Assembly (NCBI RefSeq): GCF_021173675.1
Contig: NZ_JAIHON010000012.1
Location: forward strand, 186,001 to 250,000
Reading direction: 5' to 3'
Origin: Streptomyces lincolnensis
GTDB taxonomy: Bacteria; Actinomycetota; Actinomycetes; Streptomycetales; Streptomycetaceae
DNA length: 64,000 bases
Part shown: positions 42,877 to 51,645 of the stretch, one piece after another
Layout: the number at the start of each line of letters is the position of its first letter
Position numbering within the stretch: the stretch's first letter is position 1
The notes under the pieces: generated by a model
Databases searched by the model: none
Told to the model about the DNA's origin: nothing
Seen by the model: the letters and a program-made list of their open reading frames with translations, nothing else
Program-made: the position numbers and the translations under genes

Positions 42877-45849
42877 CTAGTAGGCGGGAAGCGTGCGCGG
42901 GCCCAGGTCGTCTCGGGCGGGCGGAGGCGCCAGGCGGACGGAGGCGCCGAGGACGCTCAGGCCGCGCGGGGCGACGACCACCGGCTCCAGGGTGGCCGCG
43001 ACGACCTCCGGGTGGTCGTCGACCAGGCGTGAGAGCCGCAGCAGCAGCTCCTCCAGGGCAGGCGTGTCGACCGGGGTGGAGCCGCGCCAGCCGAACAGCA
43101 GCGGCGCCGTCCGGATCGACCGGATCAGGGAGCTCGCCTCCCGGTCGGTGACCGGGACGAGGCGGTGCGCCATGTCGCCGAGCAACTGGGAGGCGGCTCC
43201 GGCGAGTCCGAACGACAGCACGGCTCCGGCCGCCGGGTCGATGACGGCCCTGACGACGGTGTCGACTCCTCGCGGTGCCATCCGCTGCACGACCGGCCGC
43301 AGTTCCTCCGGCGTGCCGAACAGATCGGTCAACTCGCCGTACGCGCGCCGCAGTTGTTCCTCGTCCGCGAGGTCGAGGCGTACGCCGCCCAGGTCGGCGC
43401 GGTGCCTGAGGTGCGGGGCGGTGGCCTTGAGGGCGACCGGGTAGCCGAGGGTGCGGGCGGCCTCCGCGGCGGTGTCGGGGGTGGGGGCGGGCAGGGCGCG
43501 GTGCACCTGGACGCCGTACTTGCCGAGGAGTTCGCAGGTCTCGTCGGTGCCGAGGGTGAGGCCCTGGCCGCGCGCCAGCAGTCCGTCGATCAGCTCGGCG
43601 GCGCCCTTCTCGTCGATGTCCTCGTACTCGGGCACCCTTCCGGGCTCGGCGGCGTCGTGCCGCCACTGCGCGTACCGGACCACTTCGGACAGGGCTCGTA
43701 CGGCGCGCTCGGCGGCGGGGTAGGCGGGGATGAGCCGGGAGCGGTTCTCGACGGCGGAGTCGTCCGGGGCGTCGGCGGCGCGCTGGGGTGCCGGTGCGTC
43801 GAGGCGGAAGAAGGGGCGGGCGGCGGCTCCGGAGCCGGGGGGACGAGGGCCGGACGGGCCGGCGGAGGGGCGGGATGCGGAGGAGTGGGACCCGGAGGGG
43901 CGGGAGCCGGGCGGGCCGGCTTCGGTCGCTGTGCCGGAGGAGTCGGCCGGGCTTCCGGCGCCCGGTTCGCTCGCGCGGGGCTGCGGTGCGGTGCTGGTCG
44001 CGGCCGACAGGGCCTCCGCGAGTCCTCCGAACTCGACGTGCACGACGAGCACCGGCTTGCCCGGGACCGGCTCGGACGCCGACCTCAGGGCCTCGGCCAG
44101 CGCCGCGTCCCCGGCCGTGCCCGAGCCCACCGCCGGTATCGCGGTCACCACCACGGCGTCGCAGGCGTCGTCGGCGAGCGCCCGTGACAGCGCCTCGTGG
44201 AAGTCCTCCGGCGAGGCACCGGTGGTCAGGTCCAACGGCCGCAGCGGCCTGAGGCCTTCGGACAGGCACGCGTCGTAGGTCAGCAGCCCCAGCGACTCGG
44301 AGTTCCCGAGGATCGCCACCCGCGCGCCGCCGGGCAGCGGCTGCCGGGCGAGCAGCAGGCCGGTGTCCACCAGTTCCGTGATCGTCTCCACCCGGATCAC
44401 CCCGGCCTGCCGCAGCAGCGCGGACACCGTGGCGTGCGGCAGCCGGGTCGCCCGGACGGCGTGTCCCTGCGGGGCGGAACCGGCGCCCTGCACCACGACC
44501 AGCGGCTTCGCCGCCGCCGTACGCCGGGCGAGGCGCGTGAACTTGCGCGGGTTGCCGATGGACTCCAGGTACATGAGGACGACGTCGGTGTCGGGGTCGT
44601 CGTACCAGTACTGGAGGACGTCGTTGCCGGAGACGTCGGCGCGGTTGCCGGCGGAGACGAAGGTGGACACGCCGGTCACGCCGGTGACGCCGCCGCCGCG
44701 CCGGTGCAGCCGGGACAGCAGGGCGATGCCGATGGCGCCGGACTGGGAGAACAGACCGGTCCGGCCGGGCCGGGGCATCTCCGGGGCCAGGGAGGCGTTC
44801 AGCCGTACGTCCGCGGAGGTGTTGATGACGCCGAAGGCGTTGGGACCGATGATGCGCATGCCGTACGCGCGCGCGTGCCGGACGAGTTCCCGCTGACGCT
44901 CGCGCCCCTCGGGACCGCTCTCGGCGTACCCGGCGGAGAGCACCACGAGTCCCTGCACGCCGTGCCGGCCGCATTCGGCGACGACGTCGGGGACGTGCTC
45001 CGCCGGGACGGCGACGACGGCGAGGTCCACGGGCGACTCGATGTCCCGCACCGAGCGGTACGCGGGGACCCCGTCGAGTTCCTTCTGTTCCTCGGGCAGG
45101 GCCTGGTTCACGGCGTACAGCCGGCCGGTGAACCCGGCGTCCCGGATGTTGCCGAGGACGCTGCGGCCCACGCCGCCGGGCGAGCGGCCGACGCCGATCA
45201 CGGCGACGGAGCCGGGGCTGAGCAGGCGCTGCACGGACCGCGCCTCGGCGCGCTGTTCGCGCGCGTACTGCACGGCGAGGGAGCGGTCCGTCGGCTCCAG
45301 GTCGAACTCCAGGCGGACGACGCCGTCCTCGAAGCTGCGCTTCTGGGTGTACCCGGCGTCCGTGAACACCTTGATCATCTTGTTGTTGGCGGGCAGCACC
45401 TCGGCGGCGAAGCGGCGGATGCCGCGCTCGCGGGCGACCGCCCCGATGTGTTCGAGGAGGGCGGAGGCGACCCCACGCCCCTGGTGGGCGTCCTGGACCA
45501 GGAAGGCGACCTCGGCCTCGTCGGCGGGGGCGGACGCGGGCATTCCGTCGGCGCCGATGCGGTCGTAGCGTACGGTGGCGATGAACTCGCCGCCGATGGT
45601 GGCCGCGAGTCCCACCCTGTCCACGAAGTCGTGGTGCGTGAAGCGGTGGACGTCCTTGGCGGACAGACGAGGGTAGGGCGCGAAGAAGCGGTAGTACTTC
45701 GACTCGTCCGACACCTGCTCGTAGAAGCTGACGAGGCGATCGGCGTCATCGACGGTGATGGGCCTGATGCGCGCGGTACCCCCGTCGCGCAGCACCACGT
45801 CGGCCTCCCAATGGGCGGGGTACTCGTGCCGGTCCGGCGAGGTCTGCAT
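42877..45849 (-). CDS. Protein lysine acetyltransferase: GNAT domain fused to NDP-forming acyl-CoA synthetase-like domains (Pat-type)
   Basis: 990 residues from ATG 45849. Residues ~15-190 are a GNAT domain with the acetyl-CoA motif DAHQGRGVASALLEH. Then CoA-binding (SVAVIGVGRSPGGVGRSVLG), ligase-CoA (IGPNAFGV; FSQSGAIGIAL) and, after a ~75-residue Pro/Ser/Gly linker near 640-710, an ATP-grasp domain (VALKATAPHLRHRADLGGV). This GNAT-first order is that of Streptomyces Pat enzymes acetylating acetyl-CoA synthetase. GPNAFG replaces the usual GPNC/LG, suggesting a regulatory, not catalytic, synthetase part. The gene is divergent from ptsH. Confidence 0.9.
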   Translation of the reverse strand: MQTSPDRHEYPAHWEADVVLRDGGTARIRPITVDDADRLVSFYEQVSDESKYYRFFAPYPRLSAKDVHRFTHHDFVDRVGLAATIGGEFIATVRYDRIGADGMPASAPADEAEVAFLVQDAHQGRGVASALLEHIGAVARERGIRRFAAEVLPANNKMIKVFTDAGYTQKRSFEDGVVRLEFDLEPTDRSLAVQYAREQRAEARSVQRLLSPGSVAVIGVGRSPGGVGRSVLGNIRDAGFTGRLYAVNQALPEEQKELDGVPAYRSVRDIESPVDLAVVAVPAEHVPDVVAECGRHGVQGLVVLSAGYAESGPEGRERQRELVRHARAYGMRIIGPNAFGVINTSADVRLNASLAPEMPRPGRTGLFSQSGAIGIALLSRLHRRGGGVTGVTGVSTFVSAGNRADVSGNDVLQYWYDDPDTDVVLMYLESIGNPRKFTRLARRTAAAKPLVVVQGAGSAPQGHAVRATRLPHATVSALLRQAGVIRVETITELVDTGLLLARQPLPGGARVAILGNSESLGLLTYDACLSEGLRPLRPLDLTTGASPEDFHEALSRALADDACDAVVVTAIPAVGSGTAGDAALAEALRSASEPVPGKPVLVVHVEFGGLAEALSAATSTAPQPRASEPGAGSPADSSGTATEAGPPGSRPSGSHSSASRPSAGPSGPRPPGSGAAARPFFRLDAPAPQRAADAPDDSAVENRSRLIPAYPAAERAVRALSEVVRYAQWRHDAAEPGRVPEYEDIDEKGAAELIDGLLARGQGLTLGTDETCELLGKYGVQVHRALPAPTPDTAAEAARTLGYPVALKATAPHLRHRADLGGVRLDLADEEQLRRAYGELTDLFGTPEELRPVVQRMAPRGVDTVVRAVIDPAAGAVLSFGLAGAASQLLGDMAHRLVPVTDREASSLIRSIRTAPLLFGWRGSTPVDTPALEELLLRLSRLVDDHPEVVAATLEPVVVAPRGLSVLGASVRLAPPPARDDLGPRTLPAY

Positions 45850-45985
45850 GGGCCCCAGAGTACGGCTCGCGTCCGACAACGGCGCGAGGCAGTCTGTGGA
45901 GGACGGTTGTCGGGCCGAGGCCGCGGTCCGACAGTCACACCCGGAGGTTCGAACACCTCTCCGGGCATGCTTCACGTTGTGGAAC

Positions 45986-46001
45986 ACTGGTCTAGACAAC
46001 C
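45986..46001. promoter_or_regulatory. DasR operator (dre) upstream of ptsH
   Basis: ACTGGTCTAGACAACC matches the DasR consensus ACTGGTCTAGACCACT at 14 of 16 positions and lies 24-40 bp before the HPr start. DasR controls GlcNAc/PTS genes in Streptomyces, and a dre upstream of ptsH is known there. Confidence 0.8.
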
Positions 46002-46025
46002 CTGAACACCGAAGGGCAGCATCAC

Positions 46026-46307
46026 ATGGCTGAGCGCCGCGTCAACGTCGGCTGGGCCGAGGGCCTTCACGCCCGCCCCGCTTCCATCTTCGTCCGGGCC
46101 GCCACGGCCGCAGGTATCCCGGTGACGATCGCCAAGGCCGACGGCAACCCCGTCAACGCGGCCTCCATGCTGGCCGTCCTCGGCCTGGGCGCACAGGGCG
46201 GCGAGGAGATCGTCCTCGCCTCCGACGCCGAGGGCGCGGACGTGGCCCTCGACCGTCTGGCGAAGCTGGTCTCCGAGGGGCTGGAGGAGCTTCCGGAGAC
46301 CGTCTGA
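46026..46307 (+). CDS. ptsH: HPr phosphocarrier protein of the PTS
   Basis: A 93-residue HPr. The phosphorylated His15 lies in EGLHARPAS, and a regulatory-type Ser47 in VNAASMLAVLGLG. It carries phosphate from enzyme I to sugar-specific EIIA components, notably for GlcNAc and fructose in Streptomyces. Monocistronic, with a DasR operator upstream and a strong hairpin downstream. It is divergent from the acetyltransferase gene with 176 bp between starts. Confidence 0.97.
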   Translation: MAERRVNVGWAEGLHARPASIFVRAATAAGIPVTIAKADGNPVNAASMLAVLGLGAQGGEEIVLASDAEGADVALDRLAKLVSEGLEELPETV

Positions 46308-46340
46308 GCCACCTGGCGAAAGACGCCGTAACGCAGCACC

Positions 46341-46374
46341 GAAGGGCTCGTCCGAATTATCGGGCGGGCCCTTC
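46341..46374 (+). terminator. Hairpin terminator after ptsH
   Basis: A 15-bp stem (GAAGGGCTCGTCCGA / TCGGGCGGGCCCTTC, with G-T wobbles) and loop ATTA, 33 bp after the ptsH stop, followed by ACATTT. Confidence 0.8.
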
Positions 46375-46489
46375 ACATTTCCCGTTCGCGGACACACGCT
46401 TTCCCGTTCACGGACACCCTGATTTTCCGCAAACAGGCAGCGGAAATAATCCCCCGCGAATTACCTGCTCTTTGTATACGGCGCCCGTG

Positions 46490-47185
46490 TTAATGCCGCA
46501 GGCCGGACATGTTTACGGGATGTTGCGAGTTCCTCACACGCTCCCCGCGCTCCGGGCCGGAGCCGAACCGCGGGCGGTGCGCGGCCGTGGAGCGCTCGGT
46601 GTGCAGTGCCGTGATCGCCCGCGCGCGGTCCCCGTCGCCGCGCGCCACGGCGTCCACGATCGCGCCGTGCTCCGCCCAGGACTCCACCGGGTCGGCCGGC
46701 GCCTCCACCGTGTACATCCAGGCGATCTTGTGCCGCAGCTGGGTGAGCATCGAGGACATCGCGGGGCTGCCGGAGGCCTGGGCGAGCGTCTCGTGGAACC
46801 AGCCGCCCAGCGAGCGCAGGTCGTCGCTGTTGCCCCGCCTGGCCCGCTCCTGGCCCAGCCGGACCAGCCCGCGCAGCACCTTCAGGTGGGCCTCGGTGCG
46901 CCGCTGGGCGGCCCGGGAGGCGGCGAGCGGCTCCAGCAGCAGGCGCATCTCCAGCAGGTCGGCGCCCTCCTGCTCGGTGGGTTCCGCGACGCACGCGCCC
47001 GCGTGCCGCCGGGTCACCACGAAGCCCTCCGCCTCCAGCGTGCGCAGAGCCTCCCGGACGGGGACGCGCGAGACGCCGTAGCGGCGCGCGAGCAGTTCCT
47101 CGGTGAGCCGGCTGCCGCGCTCGTAGACACCCGCGACGATGTCGTCCCGGATCGCCGTGCATACCGAGTGCGCCGGAATACGCAT
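46490..47185 (-). CDS. GntR-family transcriptional regulator, FCD type
   Basis: 231 residues from ATG 47185, behind GGAGGT. The N-terminal winged helix has GSRLTEELLARRYGVSRVPV and the recognition helix VREALRTLEAEGFV. The C-terminal FCD domain (~85-215) has metal/ligand-binding His residues in GGWFHETLAQ, AEHGAIVDA and TALHTERS. FCD members respond to organic acids or amino acids. This is not DasR, which has a UTRA domain. The target is unknown; the gene is isolated between ptsH and the M23 peptidase gene. Confidence 0.92.
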   Translation of the reverse strand: MRIPAHSVCTAIRDDIVAGVYERGSRLTEELLARRYGVSRVPVREALRTLEAEGFVVTRRHAGACVAEPTEQEGADLLEMRLLLEPLAASRAAQRRTEAHLKVLRGLVRLGQERARRGNSDDLRSLGGWFHETLAQASGSPAMSSMLTQLRHKIAWMYTVEAPADPVESWAEHGAIVDAVARGDGDRARAITALHTERSTAAHRPRFGSGPERGERVRNSQHPVNMSGLRH

Positions 47186-47326
47186 GACCGACCTCCGCTT
47201 TAATCCCCGTGAAACGTCGACGATGGACGCGTGTTCCGTGACTCTATTGCAATCAGCGGGAATTTCCGACGGCGGACCGGAATCCATGGATATTTTTTGG
47301 ACAGACGGCCCCCGGAAACGGCGAAA

Positions 47327-47348
47327 GCCCCGGCTCGGGAGCCGGGGC
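47327..47348 (-). terminator. Hairpin terminator after the M23 peptidase gene
   Basis: A 9-bp stem GCCCCGGCT / AGCCGGGGC, 45 bp after the stop. On the minus strand it is followed by TTTCGCCGTTTCC. Confidence 0.7.
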
Positions 47349-47366
47349 CTCGGGGTCCTGCCGCCT

Positions 47367-47410
47367 GTCGTCAGACGTTCACGCCGTCCGTCGTCAGACG
47401 TTCACGCCGT
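47367..47410. repeat. 21-bp tandem duplication of the M23 gene 3' end
   Basis: GTCGTCAGACGTTCACGCCGT occurs at 47367-47387 and 47390-47410. The right copy contains the stop and last codons (HGVNV) of the peptidase; the left copy lies just after the stop. Confidence 0.85.
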
Positions 47411-48158
47411 GCGAGCGGAGGTAGGAGACGGGGTCGATGTCCGAGCCGTACTCGGCGCTCGTGCGGGCCTCGAAGTGCAGGTGCGGGCCGGTGACGTTGC
47501 CGGTGGCGCCGGAGAGGCCTATCTGCTGGCCCGGGGTGACCGTCTGGCCCACCGAGACGGCGATGGACGACAGGTGGCCGTACTGGGTGTAGGTGCCGTC
47601 GTTCATCCTGATCACGATGTTGTTGCCGTACGACCCGCCCCAACCGGCCTCGACGACGGTGCCGGAGCCGACCGCGTGGACGGCGGTGCCGCTCGCGGCG
47701 TGGAAGTCGACGCCGGTGTGGCTGCCGGAGGACCAGACGGCGCCACCGGCCTTGTAGCCGGTCGAGATGTACGAGCCGGAGATCGGGGTGACGTAGCGGT
47801 TGAGGCGCTCGCGCTCGGCGGCGGCGCGGGCGGCGCGCTCCTCGGCCTCGCGCTCCTTCTTGGCCTTCTCGGCCGCCTTCTTGCGGGCGAGTTCCGCGGC
47901 CTTCTTGCGGGCGGCCTCCTCGGCGGCCTGCTTCTGCGCGTCGGCCTGGGCGTCGATCTGGGCGGCGACGGAGTCGCCGAGGGTGACGACGGGGATGAGA
48001 CCGGTCTGCTCGGGGGCGGGCTCGGCGGCGAGCGCCGGGGCGGCCAGGGTGCCGATGACGCCGGTGGTGGTGAGCGCTGCGACGCTCGCGGCCCGGGCGG
48101 TGGTGCGCTTCGTCCGACTGGGACGACGGTGCTTCCCGGTGGCGCAGATGAACGCCAT
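47394..48158 (-). CDS. Secreted M23 (LytM-type) peptidoglycan endopeptidase
   Basis: 254 residues. A long basic signal peptide (KHRRPSRTKRTTARAAS then VAALTTTGVIGTLAAPALA, cleavage after ALA near 44) is followed by an Ala/Lys/Glu-rich coiled coil (~65-120) and the M23 domain. Zinc ligands are the His and Asp in SHTGVDFH and the HLH of GPHLHFE. It cleaves peptidoglycan cross-bridges during growth or germination. A c-di-AMP riboswitch precedes the start, as for other Streptomyces wall hydrolases. Confidence 0.95.
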   Translation of the reverse strand: MAFICATGKHRRPSRTKRTTARAASVAALTTTGVIGTLAAPALAAEPAPEQTGLIPVVTLGDSVAAQIDAQADAQKQAAEEAARKKAAELARKKAAEKAKKEREAEERAARAAAERERLNRYVTPISGSYISTGYKAGGAVWSSGSHTGVDFHAASGTAVHAVGSGTVVEAGWGGSYGNNIVIRMNDGTYTQYGHLSSIAVSVGQTVTPGQQIGLSGATGNVTGPHLHFEARTSAEYGSDIDPVSYLRSHGVNV

Positions 48159-48185
48159 GGAGTGGCTGGTCCTTTCCTTCCCTCT

Positions 48186-48330
48186 CGCCTACCGGGTTAG
48201 CTGACGGGTTCGGAGCAGGAAGGTCTCCTACGGACCCCCTCGCGGTGCGCGGGCGTCCGATTCACCCCAGGGACTTGGTGTGGGTCCCCGGCTCCCCTGG
48301 CTCGCGCCGTACGGGGACTCGGCGATGACT
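48186..48330 (-). promoter_or_regulatory. c-di-AMP riboswitch (ydaO-yuaA class) controlling the M23 peptidase
   Basis: In the 5' leader of the peptidase mRNA the minus strand reads GGGGTGAATCGG, then AGGAGACCTTCCTGCTCCGAA, then CCGTCAGCTAACCCGGTAGG. These are hallmarks of the ydaO-yuaA riboswitch, with GCCGGGGACCCA upstream and closing stem strands near 48186 and 48325. High c-di-AMP turns such switches off. Boundaries are approximate. Confidence 0.88.
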
Positions 48331-48477
48331 GTCCGGTGCCGCGGATGCGGCGCGGTGCCTGACGGACAGCCCGGAAGACGCTAAGCGGGGCGACTTTCAA
48401 TCCCCAAACAGATCGCGGGTTTTGTAGCGCATGCCACAGGGCAGACAGGCAACCTCTCCCCTAATTCGGACATACGG

Positions 48478-48509
48478 GGGCCCTGGTGACTCATCAGTCA
48501 CCAGGGCCC
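48478..48509 (-). terminator. Strong hairpin terminator of the M16 peptidase operon
   Basis: A 14-bp perfect stem GGGCCCTGGTGACT with loop CATC, 24 bp after the M16 stop. It also separates the operon from the riboswitch leader. Confidence 0.85.
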
Positions 48510-48533
48510 GGCGTGTGTGTCCCTACTCTGTCG

Positions 48534-49922
48534 TCACTCTGCCGTCACGACCGTGACGGCGCCGATACCGAGGGCCTCGACGGGCTCCTTGATCGCTGCC
48601 GCGTCCCCGACGAGGACCGTCACCAGACGGTCCACCGGGAAGGCGCTCACGACGGCCGCGGTGGCCTCGACGGTGCCGGTGGCGGCGAGCTGCTGGTACA
48701 GCGTCGCCTGGAAGTCGTCCGGCAGGTGCTGCTCGACCTGGTCGGCCAGGGTGCCGGCGACGGCGGCCGCCGTCTCGTACTTCAGCGGGGCCACGCCGAC
48801 CAGGTTCTGCACGGCGACGTCGCGCTCGGCGTCGGTCAGTCCCTCCGCCGCGAGCGTGCGCAGCACGGTCCACAGGTCGTCGAGGGCCGGGCCGGTGTTC
48901 GGGGTGTCGACGGAGCCGCTGATGGCGAGCATCGCGGCACCCGAGCCGTCCGGGGCCGAGCGCAGGACCTGCCCGAACGCCCGCACGCCGTAGGTGTAGC
49001 CCTTCTCCTCGCGCAGCACGCGGTCCAGGCGGGAGGTCAGGGTGCCGCCCAGGCAGTACGTGCCGAGCACCTGCGCGGGCCACACGCGCGCGTGCCGGTC
49101 CGGACCGATCCGGCCGATCAGCAGCTGCGTCTGGACGGCGCCGGGGCGGTCCACGATGACGACCCGGCCGGTGTCGTCGGCGGTCACCGGCGGCACGGGC
49201 CGCGGCTGGGCCGTGGAGCCGGTCCAGGTGCCGAGGGTCTCGCCGAGCAGCGCGTCGAGGTCGATGCCGGTGAGGTCGCCGACCACGACGACGGTGGCGG
49301 TGGCCGGGCGGACGTGCTTCTCGTAGAAGCCGCGGACGGCCGAGGCGTCGATGGCCCCGACCGTCTCCTCGGTGCCCTGGCGGGGCCGGGACATGCGCGA
49401 GGTCGCCGGGAACAGCTCCTTGGAGAGCTCCTTGGCCGCGCGACGGCCCGGGTTGGCCAGCTCGTGCGGGATCTCGTCCAGGCGGTTGCGGACCAGCCGC
49501 TCGACCTCGCTGTCGGCGAACGCGGGCGCCCTGAGGGCGTCGGCGAGCAGACCGAGGCCCTTGGGCAGGCGCGAGGCGGGCACTTCGAGGCTCAGCCGGA
49601 CACCGGGGTGGTCGGCGTGCGCGTCGAGGGTGGCACCGGAGCGCTCCAGTTCGGCGGCGAACTCCTCGGCGTCGTGCTTGTCGGTGCCCTCGGAGAAGGC
49701 GCGCGCCATGATCGTGGCGACGCCGTCCAGGCCGGCCGGTTCGGCTTCCAGGGGGGCGTCCAGGAGCACCTCGACGGCGACGACCTGCTGGCCGGGGCGG
49801 TGGCAGCGCAGGACCGTCAGGCCGTTGCCGAGCGTCCCGCGCTCGGGAGCGGGGAAGGCCCAGACCTTGGGCTCGCCCGCCTGCGGCTGGGGGTGGAACT
49901 CCATCGTGGCGAGCTCGGTCAC
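48534..49922 (-). CDS. M16-family peptidase-like subunit lacking the zinc motif
   Basis: 462 residues from GTG 49922, overlapping the upstream M16 stop by 4 bp (GTGA). It has the M16 two-lobe layout, but where HxxEH is expected the sequence reads MARAFSEGTDKHDAEEF, so no zinc site. It keeps the Arg/Tyr segment (EEKGYTYGVRAFGQ) used in substrate binding by the partner lobe. With its neighbour it fits the heterodimeric M16B arrangement of one active and one inactive chain, like mitochondrial processing peptidase. Confidence 0.9.
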   Translation of the reverse strand: MTELATMEFHPQPQAGEPKVWAFPAPERGTLGNGLTVLRCHRPGQQVVAVEVLLDAPLEAEPAGLDGVATIMARAFSEGTDKHDAEEFAAELERSGATLDAHADHPGVRLSLEVPASRLPKGLGLLADALRAPAFADSEVERLVRNRLDEIPHELANPGRRAAKELSKELFPATSRMSRPRQGTEETVGAIDASAVRGFYEKHVRPATATVVVVGDLTGIDLDALLGETLGTWTGSTAQPRPVPPVTADDTGRVVIVDRPGAVQTQLLIGRIGPDRHARVWPAQVLGTYCLGGTLTSRLDRVLREEKGYTYGVRAFGQVLRSAPDGSGAAMLAISGSVDTPNTGPALDDLWTVLRTLAAEGLTDAERDVAVQNLVGVAPLKYETAAAVAGTLADQVEQHLPDDFQATLYQQLAATGTVEATAAVVSAFPVDRLVTVLVGDAAAIKEPVEALGIGAVTVVTAE

Positions 49923-51325
49923 TTGGCCGCCTCCTCGTTCTGGTCGGTGGCTTCCACGGTCGCCGCGGACTCCGGGTCGTCGGCACCCTCGGCGTCCTCG
50001 GCGCTCTGGGCGATCTCGGTCGGGGCGGTCGGTTCGTAGACCAGGACCCCGCGGTTGTCGGGGCGCAGGCGGGCCTTGGCGACCTCCTGGACCTCCGCGG
50101 CCGTCACGTCGAGGACGCGCCCGACGGCGGTGAGGGCGAGCTGCGGGTCGCCGAACAGCACGGCGTACCGGCACAGTTCGTCGGCACGGCCGGCGACGGT
50201 GCCGAGCCGGTCCAGCCACTCGCGCTCCAACTGGGCCTGGGCGCGCTCCATTTCCTCGGCCGTGGGGCCCTCGGCGGCGAACCGGGCGAGCTCCTCGTCG
50301 ATGGCGGTCTCGATGACCGGCACCTCGACGTCGCCGGAGGTCTTCACGTCCAGCCAGCCCAGGGAGGGCGCCCCGGCCAGCCGCAGCAGACCGAATCCGG
50401 CCGCGACCGCCGTACGGTCGCGGCGCACGAGCCGGTTGTAGAGGCGGGAGGACTCGCCGCCGCCGAGGATCGTGAGAGCCAGGTCGGCCGCGTCGCACGC
50501 GCGCGTGCCGTCGTGCGGCAGCCGGTAGGCGGCCATCAACGCGCGCGCGGGGACCTCTTCCTCGACGACCTCGCGCAGCTGCTCCCCGATGATGTCGGGC
50601 AGCGAGCCGTCACGCGGCGTGGGCTTGCCGTCGTGCGAGGCGATGGAGCCGAAGTACTTCTCCACCCAGGCGAGCGTCTGCTCGGGGTCGATGTCGCCGA
50701 CGACCGACAGAACGGCGTTGTTCGGCGCGTAGTACGTGCGGAAGAACGCGCGCGCGTCCTCCAGGGTGGCCGCGTCCAGGTCGGCCATCGAGCCGATCGG
50801 GGTGTGGTGGTAGGGGTGGCCCTCCGGGTAGGCGAGGGCGGTCAGCCTCTCGAAGGCGGTGCCGTAGGGGACGTTGTCGTAGCGCTGGCGGCGCTCGTTC
50901 TTGACGACGTCCCGCTGGTTCTCCATCGACTCGTCGTCCAGGGCGGCGAGCAGGGAGCCCATGCGGTCGGCCTCCAGCCAGAGGGCGAGCTCCAGCTGGT
51001 GGGTGGGCATGGTCTCGAAGTAGTTGGTGCGCTCGAAGCTGGTGGTGCCGTTGAGCGAGCCGCCGGCGCCCTGGACGAGCTCGAAGTGGCCGTTGCCCTT
51101 GACCTGTCCGGAGCCCTGGAACATGAGGTGCTCGAAAAGGTGAGCCAGGCCGGTACGTCCCTTGACCTCGTGGCGCGAGCCGACGTCGTACCAGAGGCAC
51201 ACCGCCGCGACCGGGGTCAGGTGGTCCTCGGAGAGCACCACCCGCAGCCCGTTGGCCAGGCGGTGCTCGGTCGCTGTCAGGCCCCCGGTGCCTGCCTGGT
51301 CTGTGGCCGTGTGACCCATGGGCAT
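49919..51325 (-). CDS. M16-family zinc metallopeptidase (catalytic chain)
   Basis: 468 residues from ATG 51325, behind AAGGGA. The inverted zinc motif HLFEH lies in LAHLFEHLMFQGSGQVKGNG, with the distal Glu in VKNERRQRYDN. It degrades or processes peptides in an enclosed chamber formed with the second chain. The C-terminal ~30 residues are acidic and low-complexity (EIAQSAEDAEGADDPES), an unusual tail. The downstream partner starts within its last codons. The 320-bp gap to parC holds the divergent promoters. Confidence 0.94.
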   Translation of the reverse strand: MPMGHTATDQAGTGGLTATEHRLANGLRVVLSEDHLTPVAAVCLWYDVGSRHEVKGRTGLAHLFEHLMFQGSGQVKGNGHFELVQGAGGSLNGTTSFERTNYFETMPTHQLELALWLEADRMGSLLAALDDESMENQRDVVKNERRQRYDNVPYGTAFERLTALAYPEGHPYHHTPIGSMADLDAATLEDARAFFRTYYAPNNAVLSVVGDIDPEQTLAWVEKYFGSIASHDGKPTPRDGSLPDIIGEQLREVVEEEVPARALMAAYRLPHDGTRACDAADLALTILGGGESSRLYNRLVRRDRTAVAAGFGLLRLAGAPSLGWLDVKTSGDVEVPVIETAIDEELARFAAEGPTAEEMERAQAQLEREWLDRLGTVAGRADELCRYAVLFGDPQLALTAVGRVLDVTAAEVQEVAKARLRPDNRGVLVYEPTAPTEIAQSAEDAEGADDPESAATVEATDQNEEAAK

Positions 51326-51645
51326 GTACGTCCCTTCAATGGCTGACGCGGTCGTCGAAACCGCGGTTTTCCTGCCGGTCCTGCCACTGTATGCAAGCGT
51401 GCGGAGGCTCGGCGAAGTTCCCGGAGCACGTACGCCCACAGCGGATCGCGTAGCCTGCGGGCAACCGTGAGGGAGGCACTGTGTCGCGCCGGGCCGGGCG
51501 GCTCAGCCGGGTCCTGGCCCGGACTGTCAGTGCCGCGGTCCACAATGGTCCGCGTCAGATCCCGTTCACGCTTCAGCAAGAGTGAGCCAAAGGGCCGACG
51601 TGAGCGACCCGTAGGCGAGCGACCAGAAAAGAGGAGCCGGCAGCG

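Noticed and set aside
45944..45959. Inverted repeat GAGGT-TCGAAC-ACCTC between the acetyltransferase and ptsH starts
   Set aside because: Only 5-bp arms in a GC-rich promoter region and no known regulator matches; too weak to call.
46490..47185. GntR regulator next to ptsH as DasR
   Set aside because: Its C-terminal domain has FCD-type metal/ligand residues rather than the UTRA domain of DasR.
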